Source: Annona cherimola (lineage: Eukaryota > Streptophyta > Magnoliopsida > Magnoliales > Annonaceae). Taken from it: 64,000 bases of DNA. The notes below the pieces were generated by a model that worked only from the letters and a program-made list of their open reading frames with translations, made no database searches and had not been told where the DNA came from. This document shows, piece by piece, positions 11,588-22,226 of this stretch (position 1 is the first letter of the stretch; each line of letters starts with the position of its first letter). The stretch is taken from NCBI GenBank assembly GCA_030490835.1, contig CM059972.1, positions 48,525,452 to 48,589,451 of the forward strand. Direction: 5' to 3'. The position numbers were made by a program, and so were the translations under genes.

Positions 11588-12578
11588 AATAAATGAAAAA
11601 TGTCCAAGAGAACAACAAATATGACATACCTCAGTGTGTGCAGAATTTTTATTTGCAACATTATAGGTTTAGTGCTGTTTTTTAATAATCTATTTTTCTA
11701 CAACTTCTGATTTTAGTTTGTCATTTTCAGTTATTAACTTCTGAACATTTTCAGCAAGTGTAACACACTTCATCTTCTTAATTTCCAATTCTTTTTTCAT
11801 TTTAACATATTTTTTAGATATGTTGTTAAACCCAAGAAACAATTTTGAAGTTCGATATTGTCTATAATACTTATCTTAGAATCACAATCATCATCTGAAT
11901 GATTTTCCACAACACCAATTTCTTGTAGAGTGTAAATCGAGCAGTCTCATCATTTGATTTTGAACTCACAGAAAGTGATGTGTCACTATTACTCCAAGCT
12001 CCATAGCTTTCATTTTTCTTGAAACTGAAATTTGAATTTTTCATTTGTGGAGAATAACATGAATTTTTGAGATGACCATATCTTCCGCAGTTGAAACACC
12101 TCAACCTTGTTTTGATTGTTTCCCTTTTTTTCAAGATCATTTCTTTGCATGTTTCTGTTGACAGCCTTCTTTTGAACTCTCCTTGCAAGAGAAGCTCTAT
12201 TTCCATTTGATCTGTTTTGTGTAATGAATTTTGCTGGATTTCTTTACGAGCATCACAACTTCATTAACTTCATCACCTACATCATCAGACGAATTACCCA
12301 AATCAGCTTTTAAACTAAGTGATTCTTTACCTTTCACATCTTCTTCATCATCTCTTTTCAAGACAATTTCATATGTCATTAATGAACCAATAAACAGATT
12401 TATAGTCATCGTAGAGAGATCTTTAACTTCCTCAATTGTTGTCACTTTTGCATTCCATGTCACAGGTAAAGAACGCAGTAACTTCTTTAACCTATTCAGC
12501 TGTAGCAATAGATTTTCCATAACCTTTGAGATTATTGATAATATCTGTAAATAAGAAAAATATCTCAAAAATTGATTC
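11588..12578 (-). pseudogene. C-terminal gag of element H, up to the K2 insertion
   Basis: Contains a gag capsid tail (RSLPVTWNAKVTTIEEVKD, then LFIGSLMTYEI; 12197-12568), a clean CCHC knuckle CFNCGRYGHLKNSC at about 12057-12098, and further down a second knuckle CHICCSLGHFSFIF in which the last cysteine has become phenylalanine (about 11595-11635). Two spaced knuckles also occur in element I. The N-terminal half of the same gag lies on the far side of K2, at 14335-14740. Confidence 0.75.
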
Positions 12579-12583
12579 AGTAG

Positions 12584-14329
12584 TGTTGGAAATATGTGGA
12601 AAACAAGCTAAATCTATGTTTTGATGATTAACAAATCAATTTGAGTAAGTCTTGGCTACTAACATGTTTGTGGAAGTGTTTAAGGGATAGACATTTGAAG
12701 AAAATGAAGCATGGAAGGATAAGTCGATTTTCAAGTCGACTCAGGCATCGACTTAAGGCCAAGTCGATCCCCAAGTCGACTCCAACATCGACTTCGAGGC
12801 GTTGATTCCTTCCAGAGTTGAAAACGGGGAGCAGAGCTGCCGAAGTTGCAAACGAAGTCGACTTCACATGCGACTTGGGTCGAAGTCGCAAACCAAGTCG
12901 ACTCCAGCATCGACTTCAAAATGACATTTCCTTCCAGAGTTGAAGTCAAGACCCCTAAGTGACGAAGTCGCACCCCAAGTCGACTCCACTTGCGACTTGA
13001 GGTGAAGTCGCAGGCCAAGTCGACTCCAATAGCGACTTGGAGGCGTCGTTTTCCGTCCAGAGTTGAAACCAAGATCTGGGGGCACCGAAGTCGCAGACCA
13101 AGTCGACTCCGGCATCGACTTCGATCGGACAGAGGAGAAATTTCAGAAGACAAGTTGGGATTAACTGATTTCAAGACAAACATATGAAGACTAATCCAAG
13201 TCCAAGCAAGATGCATAAACTCAACCATTCAAATCAAAGAACTTGCTCATGAATACAAGAATCAAGACTCATGGATTCAAGGCTTGCAAAACATGGAGCC
13301 AAAAGAAACAAGATAAAGTGAAGACAATGACTCAAAGAAGAACTCAATCAGGGAAGAACAACAAAAGGCATGAAGAAACCCAAGCAACAAAAAAAAACAT
13401 TTTAAAGATTTCAAGTTCATCAAACTGACGAGGTGAAGTTGCATACCGAAGTCGACTCCACTTGCGACTTGGGTGAAGTCGATGACCAAGTCGACCCAGC
13501 AAGGAACTTGAAGTTGCTACGGACAGACGAAGTCGCACCCGAAGTCGACTCCATCTGCGACTTGGGTGAAGTCGCATCCGAAATCGACTCCACCCGCGAC
13601 TTGGGTCGCAACGGTCGGAAAATATTCGAACGTTGGCGCATTAAATGCGCGCCACCTACCTTCAAACGTTCGGATTCCCTCCACAATTATAAAAGGCATT
13701 CATTGTGGACGAGGGAAGTAGCTGAAATCATTAAGTGTGCATAACTCCTACCTTCAAGAGCATTAAAGAGATCAAGCCAATCCAAAGAAGAAGAACTTCG
13801 CTTCAAACTGCAAGAGCTCAACTTCTGAATCTTCAAAGCCAAATACTACGAGTTCTTCTCTGCGCCAAATTGCTTCTACACATCTGTAAAGTGTAGACTC
13901 TTTTGTTATTTCATTTGTTTGTATTGAACTTGATTTAGTTTGAGGAACTAAGATCAAGTGTAAGCAAAGTAGTGTGTGATTGGAGTGGAACTCATCACCT
14001 ACTTGTGCTATGATTTGTTGATGCCCCCTAGAGCTGGAATCTAGAACAGAGCAGTGGCTCTAATTGTATTTGAGGAATACAATAGTGGAACCCAAGTCAC
14101 AAGGAGTGTGAGCTTGGAAGAGTGGAGTAGGGAGGTTGCCCGAACCACTATAAAAATCTTGTGTGCTTGATTTATATTTCTGCTCTCTACATTATATTGC
14201 TTTCCATTTCGTTTCTTCATAAAGGGGAATAGATTAATCTGGGGTAAAGTTTCTGTTTAAGTTATAAATTTTTAAATACCCAATTCACCCCTCCCCTCTT
14301 GGGTAATTGCCATTAACTCGGGACCAACA
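12584..14329 (+). mobile_element. K2: complete solo LTR of family K
   Basis: Starts TGTTGGAAAT and ends GGGACCAACA, giving the TG...CA ends of an LTR with a TGTTGG/CCAACA inverted repeat. It is flanked by a perfect 5-bp duplication AGTAG (12579-12583 and 14330-14334). Length is 1746 bp with no internal genes, so it is a solo LTR left after recombination between two LTRs. A TATA box (TATAAAAG) is at 13688-13695, placing U3 at 12584-13690. U3 is filled with GTCGAC-centred dyads. It splits the gag of element H and is therefore younger than H. Confidence 0.92.
12724..13620 (+). repeat. Dyad-rich AAGTCGACTCC / GCGACTTGG array in K2 U3
   Basis: About ten copies of AAGTCGAC, mostly continuing CTCC (for example near 12731, 12771, 12892, 12977, 13013, 13093, 13447 and 13539), alternate with GCGACTTgG and GAAGTCGCA. 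Because GTCGAC is itself a palindrome and GCGACTT pairs with AAGTCGC, the array can fold into many alternative hairpins. It forms two blocks, 12724-13130 and 13433-13620, both upstream of the TATA box. Confidence 0.85.
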
Positions 14330-14334
14330 AGTAG

Positions 14335-14740
14335 GTTTCGTTGTAAATAATTCATAGTCATGCATTAGCATATTGATTTTGGATTCCTTCACTTGTGACG
14401 TTCCTTCATGAATCACCACAAGAGTATCCTACACCTATTTTGCAGTATCGCAAGATGAGATTTTATTGAACTCAGATGGTGAAAGAAAGCAATATAATGC
14501 ATTTAATGCTCTAGAATTAATTTGAACTTGTTCAGTTGGTTATTGACTAAGTACAATAGGAATGTCATCTCCAGGCAAGTTCAATCTAGTTTCAACTATT
14601 CTCCATAATTTAATATCTTGTCCAATTAAAAACATCCTCATTTTGAGTTTTCAATACACAAAATTTGATCCAACAAAATAAGGTGGTCGTGTAATTGACT
14701 AACCTTCAGAGTAACCAGTATTAGTTTTCTCATTAGCCAT
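14335..14740 (-). pseudogene. N-terminal gag of element H
   Basis: An ATG at 14738-14740 opens a frame that, after an in-frame stop, reads SITRPPYF, the same opening as gag of element I. Further words (GQDIKLW, LNALYCFL, HEGTSQV) also match. Stops are frequent. The frame ends at the K2 insertion and resumes at 12578. Confidence 0.7.
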
Positions 14741-14769
14741 ATGATCTTTTTGTTAAATTCAATGAACTT

Positions 14770-14781
14770 GCTTTGATACCA
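14770..14781 (-). promoter_or_regulatory. Primer-binding site of element H
   Basis: The minus strand reads TGGTATCAAAGC, one base from the initiator-Met site TGGTATCAGAGC, two bases inside the LTR end at 14784. Confidence 0.8.
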
Positions 14782-14783
14782 CT

Positions 14784-15961
14784 TGTTAGTCCCATGTAAT
14801 TAAGAATAATCACAAAGATTAATCTAGCAATCACAAAGGAAATCACACAAGTATAGTGATTCGATCAACCACAGACCTACTCCACTCTCCAAGTACAAAT
14901 ACTTGGGTTCCATTAGTCAACTTTAACACAAGTTACAGTGGACCGATTAATTAGACCTTTTGGATTGGCGCTAAGCTCCAAGTGAGCTCATGAAACAATC
15001 TCTTGGTTTGATCACAATCAGAATCCAAGGTGATACAAATTTCAAAAAGAAAATCAAAACCAAAATAGTTTAGCAAATTTGGAATAGTAGCATCATCAAC
15101 ACATTGAGGGCAATATGCAACTTTGAACGATCACAGCAATTGCACTTGAGAAAATGCGCTTTTTCTTTAAGATATTTCTTCACAAAGAAACAACTTGATT
15201 TTGTCAATCTTGACAACTTATGGTTGATTCCCTTAATCTTCTAGCTCTCCCACGTCCTTCTTTTATAGCCTTTTAATCACTAGAAACGTGCCCTAGAAGT
15301 TAGCCCAAGAGATCTCCATATATATCCAAACTCTTCAAGTCTGAAATTTTTGGCGCCCTAACCTTTTTAGATAAAAAGATCGACTTTTTGCTACTCTCGC
15401 TGTGAGAGAGTGTTTTCAGCACAAAAAAGTTTATCTTCTGCCCCCAAAAGGTTGATCTTTTATCCTTTTTTCAGAATTCCAATTTTTTTTAAACAAGTCC
15501 TAGTTCAAGTGAGTTAATCCAATTAAGAAAAAAATAAACAGATAAACCAATTTTGATTTAAGATTAACCATAACTCCAAAAGCATATTCCATTATCATTC
15601 TAATCAAAGCTCACCAATTTAGCATATTCCAAAATGATTCCATGCATATCAACTACCACATTCCATTTTCAAGATATCTCTTTGTTTCAAGTTCAATTCC
15701 ATCACAATTAGTATTATAAACTCAAAAATAATAATTTTACAAGCACATCACTCTTTTCAATTTCAAAATATTTAAAATCAATAGCATAACCCATTTATTT
15801 TTGTCATCATCAAAACCAATCAAAAAGGAAGTTTTCATAAAAGTTCACATCACCTTCCCACAAAAATTATATGTAATTAAATTTACATCCTTTTAATCTG
15901 TTAAAGTTGAATACTTCACTACTAGGTCCTTCATTTCATTACTCATAGTAATATGTTAACA
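14784..15961 (-). repeat. Element H 5' LTR
   Basis: Begins TGTTAGTCCC on the plus strand beside the primer site. A minus-strand TATA box (CTATAAAAG) is at 15260-15268. The outer end is taken as TTAACA at 15961, because the minus strand there reads TGTTAACATATTACT, resembling the element I LTR start (TGTTGACTTATACT). No second LTR survives, so the outer end and any target duplication cannot be checked. Confidence 0.55.
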
Positions 15962-16552
15962 AGTATTTATTTTACAAAAATAAAGATATTTTAATGGTAA
16001 TAAGTAAAAATGCAAAATTAATGAGTAAAGGGCCATAACAGTAGTAACATTTTAAGTTTTTAACACAAGGTAGATATAATTCCATTTGGAAACAATTTAA
16101 TGGCAGCAACCCTCATATGTAGCACTGATTTCTTTGAATTTTTTAATGGTCATCGGCTCCTTGTTTACATCAGGGTGGTATTTTAGAAAATCGGAAACAA
16201 AGTTCAAATAACCATGTTCTTCATCATTAATGAAAGCTATTTCCCACATGTGTTTATAACTAGCAATAGCAATGACACGAAAATCAAATTAAAAAGGAAG
16301 GAGAACTAACAGCAACAGAGTTGAGTGGAGAAGAAAAAGCAACACCGGTGGCAACAATATAATTGATAGCAGCAGTGGCACAAAAATTAAATTAAAAATG
16401 AAAGAGAACCAATAATAACAGAGTCGAGTGGAAAGAAAAAAAGATGTAGAAGAAGTTGCAAGGTTCAAGTTTGAGGACCAGCTGAGTGGAGAAGAAGAAA
16501 AAAAGAAGAATCGGTAGAAATAGTGCTCAATTTTGCCCAAGAGGAGGATAAG
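15962..16552. other. Unassigned sequence with one short gene-like ORF
   Basis: AT-rich sequence flanking element H. Apart from the minus-strand reading frame at 16097-16277, I recognise nothing in it. The ORF at 16289-16540 is a purine-strand artefact with serine/leucine runs. Confidence 0.4.
16097..16277 (-). pseudogene. Possible exon fragment of unknown gene
   Basis: The minus strand has a stop-free run of about 58 codons with balanced composition, including YKHMWEIAFINDEEHGYLN and later KEPMTIKKFKEISATYEG, ending at TAA 16097-16099. It does not match any retrotransposon domain I know. A pyrimidine-rich stretch ending GCTAG just before TTATAAACAC could be a 3' splice site, so this may be a last exon captured or left behind. 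I do not recognise the family. Confidence 0.3.
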
Positions 16553-16860
16553 TGTTCATTTCTTTTCGCAAGTGCATCAGTTGTAGATTGTATTATTTAA
16601 TAAAGATCGATCCCACAGAGAATTTAGAACTTAAGATGTTGTTTTCAAACACTTATATCGAACACCGAGTGATTAAGATAGGAATTAAGAAAGAAATAGC
16701 ATGAAAAAAGAGAATCTTGAGAACGTAGATAAGGATTTAAAATCAGTAGATGAAAACACCTAGGGTCTAGGATTTCACATACGACATCTACAATGGATAC
16801 ATGGTATACTTATTTAATCTGAATATTACACGTTAAAGGAGAACTAAGTATAAGCAATAA
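16553..16860 (-). repeat. F (left part): LTR fragment related to element A
   Basis: Starts TGTTCATTTC and shares with the element A LTR the words CGCAAGTGCA, GATCGATCCCACAG, CCTAGGGTCTAGGATT and GTTAAAGGAGAAC in the same order. It is interrupted at about 16860 by LTR E; the matching continuation reappears at about 40745. Sequence identity is clearly lower than between the two A LTRs, so this is an older or different subfamily. Confidence 0.65.
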
Positions 16861-17099
16861 AATCATCCATTCATTCTTCAAACATACCAATACCCTTTTA
16901 GCTTTGCTCCTTTCCTCAAGCCTTGTACCTGTCTAAGGTTGAGAAAATAAAATGTGAGTGATAAACTCAGTAAGCAAGCATTTTCTTCATTTAAATGCAC
17001 TCCTTGCCCATTCGGTAGGAGATACTTATCAAGTAATCAACTATTAATAGAAAGAAATCTTTTATGAAAATCTTCCTTATAACCTATCCATAAAACTTT

Positions 17100-17620
17100 G
17101 TGAATGTCCCTGTTTCGAGGTTTTTCAAAGGTGATGTCTATGGATCTAAACCATTTTTCATGAGGACAATTGTTTGTCCCAAAATATTTTTCATCTGCCA
17201 TGAGGACATGTCTATGTCCAAAAATATTTTTCATATGGCATGAGGACAATTGTATGTCCTAAAACATTTTTCTTATAACCTTTTTCCCCATAGGGACATT
17301 TATATGTCTCAAAACACCATTCATTTAAATTTCTTTATAACCCATCTCGGGGTTATTCAAAAGCAATGCATGTGGATAGAAATCTTTTATCTATGCGGAC
17401 ATTCTCACGTCCAAAAATATTTTTCCATATAAACCTCTTTTAACCCGCATATAAGATATCAAACCCTTTTTAAACCAACATGGCGGACATATTCATGTCC
17501 TAAAATATATTTTTTTTTGTATCTTCTGAAAACTAAACATAAATCCATTTAAAACCAAACAGAGTAGGTGACCATTTTGGGACTTTTAAAACATAGTGAA
17601 CATATGTATGTCCCAAAAAC
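17100..17620 (+). repeat. Degenerate minisatellite with GGACA...TGTCC dyads
   Basis: Seven to eight irregular units of roughly 55-80 bases, each with a GGACA, a short spacer, TGTCC and then an AAAAYATTTTTC tail (examples near 17162, 17201, 17244, 17293, 17396, 17484 and 17590). Each unit can form a small hairpin. Present only in LTR E. Confidence 0.75.
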
Positions 17621-17964
17621 ATATGGATCTGTGTCTCTGACCCTCAGGTAGGTGACACTTAACAAGTGATCATCCTCCCCTAGGAAAGAAAACCTTTCAC
17701 GAGACAGCACGAGAACCAGGCATCTACCCATGAGCTTCCTCCCATTTCAGAGAGGGCGCCGCCGGCCTCCAGCCTTCCTTGAGCGACTTGGCCACAGGCA
17801 AAGGTGAGCTCTAGTTTATGAGCATTTTGGTCCGTAACCGCCTCCACCATGAGCCTAATACATCGTTTTGCGCACACTCGTATGTTAGCAATGATTTTCA
17901 CAAAACTTAGCTCAGTCGTTTGACTATGCCATTTTTCAAGCCTCAACTTGATATGTATAAAGTC

Positions 17965-18116
17965 AACTCAGTCCGCAGACTGTGCCCTTCTCAAATTGAG
18001 AACCGGGCATGATTGTTTTGAAAATAAAATATTTTAAACCAACTCAGTCCGCAGACTATGCCCTTCTCGAATTGAGAACTGGGCATGGTTGTTTTGAAAA
18101 TAAAATATTTTTATAA
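17965..18116 (+). repeat. 76-bp tandem duplication in LTR E
   Basis: Two head-to-tail copies, 17965-18040 and 18041-18116, beginning AACTCAGTCCGCAGACT and ending GAAAATAAAATATTTT. Each contains TTCTC-AAATT-GAGAA-like inverted bases. Only a few substitutions separate the copies. Confidence 0.85.
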
Positions 18117-18489
18117 ACTATTTCCAAATCCTAATGTTAGGATGACCACCCTTAAAGAGTTTAGCAATATTTTAATAAATCCATTTTACCAAACATTTGA
18201 AACATTTGAGAAGACAATATTTTGCAAAATTTTAATGATTTGCTAAAGAACTTTCAAAATTCTCATTTTAAGAAGCTTTTGAAATAATTCAAACCTCGCG
18301 GAGCCAAAACTTTCCTTAATAACATTTTCATGAGCAAAACATATGCAAACTCACTTCCATCCACTGTAATGACATTATCTGTCTTGTCCACATCACTTCT
18401 TCGTTACTCTTATATATAGAGGAGTTTGCATAATCTTTTGATCATTATTTAAACATAAAATCAACCAAATCATTTTGTAGGACTGGTCA

Positions 18490-18629
18490 TGTGGTGCCCC
18501 GAACCAGGGTGCCTAGAAGCCTTACTCCAAGACCGATTTTGATTGGTAAATGTGAGTCAGGATTGTTGCCCTGATCACGAGGCGGGTTCTTAATTGGATC
18601 TCGTCCAATTTTTTTTTCTTTTCATTCGT
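18490..18629 (-). repeat. Element D left LTR, first piece
   Basis: Corresponds to 33251-33389 of the right LTR (shared AAGCCTTACTCCA, GACCGATTTTGATT and AATTGGATCTCGTCCAATT). It stops at 18629, the 5' copy of the TTCGT duplication made by element C. Confidence 0.9.
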
Positions 18630-21063
18630 TGTGGCGCCCCGAACTGAGGTGCCTAGAAGCCTTACTCCGGGATCGTTTTGATTGGTAAACGTGACTCAAG
18701 ATTGTGGCCCTGATCACACGGCGGGATTTTTTTTTTCTTTCATCAATACATGGAAAATTCCGATCATTCATCCAATTTGAAATATATTTCACATAACACA
18801 GTTATGATAAAAAACTATTCCATAAACATTTTCATTTGAATAAAAATATTCCCTTTTCATCTCAAAATTATCATTGTTGACTTTACGTAAAGTTTACATA
18901 AACATCATTTATATCAAAAACTACATAAGACTTGGCATGCTGCCTTCATCATCATTTCCTGTCTGTTGTTGAAAAAGCATGGGTGAGTAATAATACTCAG
19001 TAAGCAAGCTATACAGAATTTTTTTCAATCATTTTCATGCATTTCATAAAATGCAAATGCAATGCATACATAGCATTCATGACATTCCTTTGGATGCGAC
19101 GCTAGCTAGGCGCCCATCCCATACATGCTCCCATTTCAGGGAGGTCGTCGCCGGCCTGGGCCTATTAAGCGACTTGGCAATAGCGAGGGGGACATCTGGT
19201 CCGCTTACTACCTCAACTAAGGCCTATTCCTTGTGCACATGCTCATTCTCATACACATGCCGGCATGATATTTGCAAATCATAAACAATTTCATAAAAAG
19301 AATTTAATAAACAATTTCACAAAACGAACTTCAGTTCATGTAAAGCAGTTATAGGTATGGTCAACCTTAAATAAATTTCATAAAGCAACTTGCAAACAAT
19401 TTCAAGCATTTTGGAAATAATTTGCAAAACATATAACTTGCTTACCTTCTTAGGAGGTGTCTTCGACCTTCTTTTTTCCTTTTCCTATTCAAGGACAAAA
19501 GATATTTCATTTCCTCTATTTAAGCTGCTTCCCATGTATGCTTTATAATATTTTGGCACTATTTCTTTACATAGATATTTTTGTCCATAAATTCTTCAAA
19601 AATTCCATACTTATATTCAAATATTAATTTCCAAATTTTCTCCAAAATCACGTTGTATATCATCGGACATTTCTTATATTTTGAATTTATCATCATTTAC
19701 TTGGCCAAAAAAATCATTTTCTCCATATACTAAAAATCATCATAAATTCACTTTAAGCATAATCCTTAATTCTAAAAATCATGAAATTAATATATCATTA
19801 TTCTAACATCATATTTATCATAATAATATATCTCAAATCATCATTTATTAATTTTGGAGCATTATTTTCACATATCACATGCTATCTTGCCGAATACCCT
19901 ATATTCGCTCCAAATTTTTGATGTTTTGGCATAATTCCATTTAAACATTATATCTATACTTATTTTCTCATGCTTAGGCATTATCTAAGCATGGTTTTAC
20001 CTCGTCTAACATTCAAAACAAGTTTGAGGGGAATCCACTTACCTCAAGCGAAGTTATGCCTCTTCTACTCGCCTTTTCTCACTCCAACCTTCGATTTTCT
20101 TCTTTCCTTAAGGCTAAAACGTGTGGGGATGGGAAATGAAGTTGCTCAAGTGATTTTTGAGCTGGGATTGTTCTGAATTTCGTCCATGGCCTGCTCCTCT
20201 ATTTATAGGGGTCCATTTTTCATGAATTTGCAATTTACCCCCTCTAGCTTAGGGTGTAAAATTGCAAAGGTGTTTTTTCTAATTTCCTAAAGGTTCTTAG
20301 AGCCTTGTGCAGCCTCCCTACCCTGCTCCATCTGCCCTATTTTGCAGGCCTATTTTTCCTATTTTTTATTTTTTTATTTAATTAATTTTAAGCTAATTAA
20401 ATTTAAACCCTTGATTTGTGATTTGGATGAATTTGGACCATTGATCAAAGTCAAATGGCCATAACTCCCCTGCTGCTCACGCTCCTTCCATGTTGCTTTT
20501 CATTTAATTTTTTATTTTTTATTTTAAAAAAAAAAGTCAAAAGTAGCATTTAATAAAAGTTAAGCTACTTTTTGATTTTTTTCATTTGACGTTTTATCTT
20601 GACCTTTGATTTGTGATTTTTATCACATCTTAATCCATTCATTATGTCCATCATGAATTTTTAACCATCCATAAAAAATTTCATCGAATTCCGACGCGCG
20701 GATTGCAATTTATGAATTTTTTTCTATTTTTCCACATAAATCCGAATTTTGATTAAAATATCCAAAAGAATTGCTATTTTGTCTTGTAGTGATTAAATCT
20801 CTATTTATTCTTTTTTTGATTAAGTTAATCCAAGTGATTAACTCTTAATCACGGGTCTTAGTCCTTGGTTACTATTCATGTGCAATATTCACGTGCACTA
20901 TTCATGGGGTTAAATTCCTAATTGCATTATTTCAATTTCCAATACACATATTCATTAATATAATTCATGAATTTTCATTTATTCATAAAATAATTACAAA
21001 ATTACAAATGTCGAAATGACGCGTATACAGTCGAAACAACACGTATACGGTCAGGGTTCCACA
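18630..21063 (-). repeat. Element C left (3') LTR
   Basis: Starts TGTGGCGCCCC and ends GGTTCCACA. Minus-strand TATA box CTATAAATAG at 20199-20208. Differs from the right LTR by scattered substitutions and small indels, a few percent by eye. It lacks the CTGTAGCAAA triplet present in the right LTR. U3 contains TATTCACGTGCACTATTCA near 20888. Confidence 0.92.
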
Positions 21064-21082
21064 ATTCTCCCCCCCTTACAAT
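21064..21082 (-). promoter_or_regulatory. Polypurine tract of element C
   Basis: The plus strand reads ATTCTCCCCCCCTTACAAT beside the 3' LTR, giving TTGTAAGGGGGGGAGAAT on the coding strand. Confidence 0.8.
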
Positions 21083-21099
21083 AGGTTTCGTCCCGAAAC

Positions 21100-22226
21100 C
21101 TATCTTTCTTCGAATAATTGAGGGTACTTTCTTTCAACTTCTTCCTGTAACTCCCATGTGGCTTCGGATTCTGAATATCGATTCCATTGAACCTTTACAT
21201 ACTCAATTTCTCTGTTCCGAAGCTTCTTGATCTTGAAATCCAGTATCTTGATTGGTCTCTCCTCATAGTTCAAGTGTTCTTGTATTGACAAATTTTCCGC
21301 TATCAACACATGGGTTGGATCGGAAACATATTTCCTGAGCATGGAGATGTGAAACACATTGTGGATGGCACTGAGGGCTGGTGGCAGAGCTATTCTATAG
21401 GCTAGATTGCCTATCTTTTCTAAAACTTCAAAGGGCCCAACATATCTCGGGTTTAATTTTCCCCTCTTTCCAAACCGGGTGACTCCTTTGAATGGTGTTA
21501 CCTTAACAAATACGTGATCCCCAACTTGGATATTTAAATCCCTTCTTTTGCAATCGGTGTAACTCTTTTGCCTGCTCTGGGCTGTGAGTATACACTGGCG
21601 AATCACTTGAACTTTTTCCGTCATTCTCTTTGAGAGGTCTGGAGCCAATTTTCTTTCTCCCACTTCATCCCAGTTTAGAGGAGTACTGCATTTTCGTCCA
21701 TATAAAGCTTCAAATGGGGCCATTTGAATACTTGCTTGATAACTGTTATTATAAGCAAATTCTGCCATAGCCAAATATTCATCCCATGATCCTCCAAATT
21801 CTACTGTGCACATCCTCAGCATATCCTCTACTATTTGATTTACCCTTTCTGTCTGCCCATCAGTATGAGGATGAATGATGTACTGAATTTCAGCTGTGTA
21901 CCTAAGGTTTGATGTAAACTTTTCCAAAATCGAGATGTAAAACTAGAATCTCGATCGGAAACTATTGACTTAGGTACTCCATGCAGTCTCACTATCTCCT
22001 TATAATAAATTTTAACCAGTCGCTCAGCAGTAAAAATTTTCTTGATGGCTAGGAAATGAGCCACCTTTGATAATCTATCTACTATGACCCATATATCATC
22101 ATTTCCATTATGGGTTCTTGGCAACCCTTCAATAAAATCCATAGTAATATCATCCCATTTCCATTCTGGAATTTCTAGCGACTGTAATTTTCCAGGGGTT
22201 CTTTGATGATCAGCCTTAACCTTTTG
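21100..22226 (-). pseudogene. Integrase and chromodomain-like tail of element C
   Basis: A TGA at 22224-22226 replaces the last cysteine of the zinc finger (the preceding frame ends KCLT). The core follows: first aspartate in TMDFIEGLP, second in [10 protein letters not shown], then a frameshift near 21880 before the glutamate in [11 protein letters not shown]. The C-terminal part (VFVKVTPFKGVTRFGKRGKL, RYVGPFEVLEKIG) is the GPY/F-type module, and the end, VQWNRYSESEATWELQEEV, resembles a chromodomain and stops at 21100. Integrase joins element cDNA to chromosomal DNA; the tail in this group is thought to guide it to heterochromatin. Two lesions make it non-functional. Confidence 0.88.

Larger units (their letters stand above)
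9257..15961 (-). mobile_element. Element H: decayed Copia element, 3' end missing
   Basis: On the minus strand one can follow an LTR, a Met-type primer site, gag with zinc knuckles, protease, integrase and reverse transcriptase, which is the Copia order. Protein words closely match element I near the right end of the window, so both belong to one lineage. RNase H and the 3' LTR are gone, because sequence stops at 9257 against element A. Gag is interrupted by the solo LTR K2. Many stops and frameshifts show an old copy. The outer LTR end at 15961 is inferred from resemblance to the start of the element I LTR. Confidence 0.75.
16861..18489 (-). repeat. E (left part): large LTR related to those of C and D
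   Basis: Contains the block AAACTCAGTAAGCAAGC followed by a TAGGAGA..CTTATCAAGTAATCAA segment that has exact counterparts in the LTRs of C and D, so it is an LTR of the same superfamily in minus orientation. The first roughly 380 bases (TGTGGCGCCCC start) are missing. It is split at 18489 by element D and resumes at 35934. Together the two parts exceed 5 kb, larger than the 2.5-2.7 kb LTRs of C and D, partly because of internal repeats. Confidence 0.6.

Noticed and set aside
12628..13699. Several overlapping ORFs of up to 165 codons on both strands
   Set aside because: They are translations of the GTCGAC dyad array (repeating RSRLG/VDS words), not genes.
17160..17620. Regularly spaced short repeats looked like a CRISPR-style array
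   Set aside because: Units are degenerate, spacing is irregular, no cas genes, and the context is a plant LTR.
18630..18655. TGGCGCCCCGAAC at the LTR edge resembles a lysine-tRNA primer site of retroviruses
   Set aside because: It lies inside the LTR terminus and is shared by all C/D LTR ends; the true primer site on the other strand is TTGGTATCAGAGC beside the right LTR.
19051..19284. 77-codon plus ORF repeated at 26454-26687
   Set aside because: The two copies are the two LTRs of element C, and the frame is antisense to the element; duplication reflects the LTRs.
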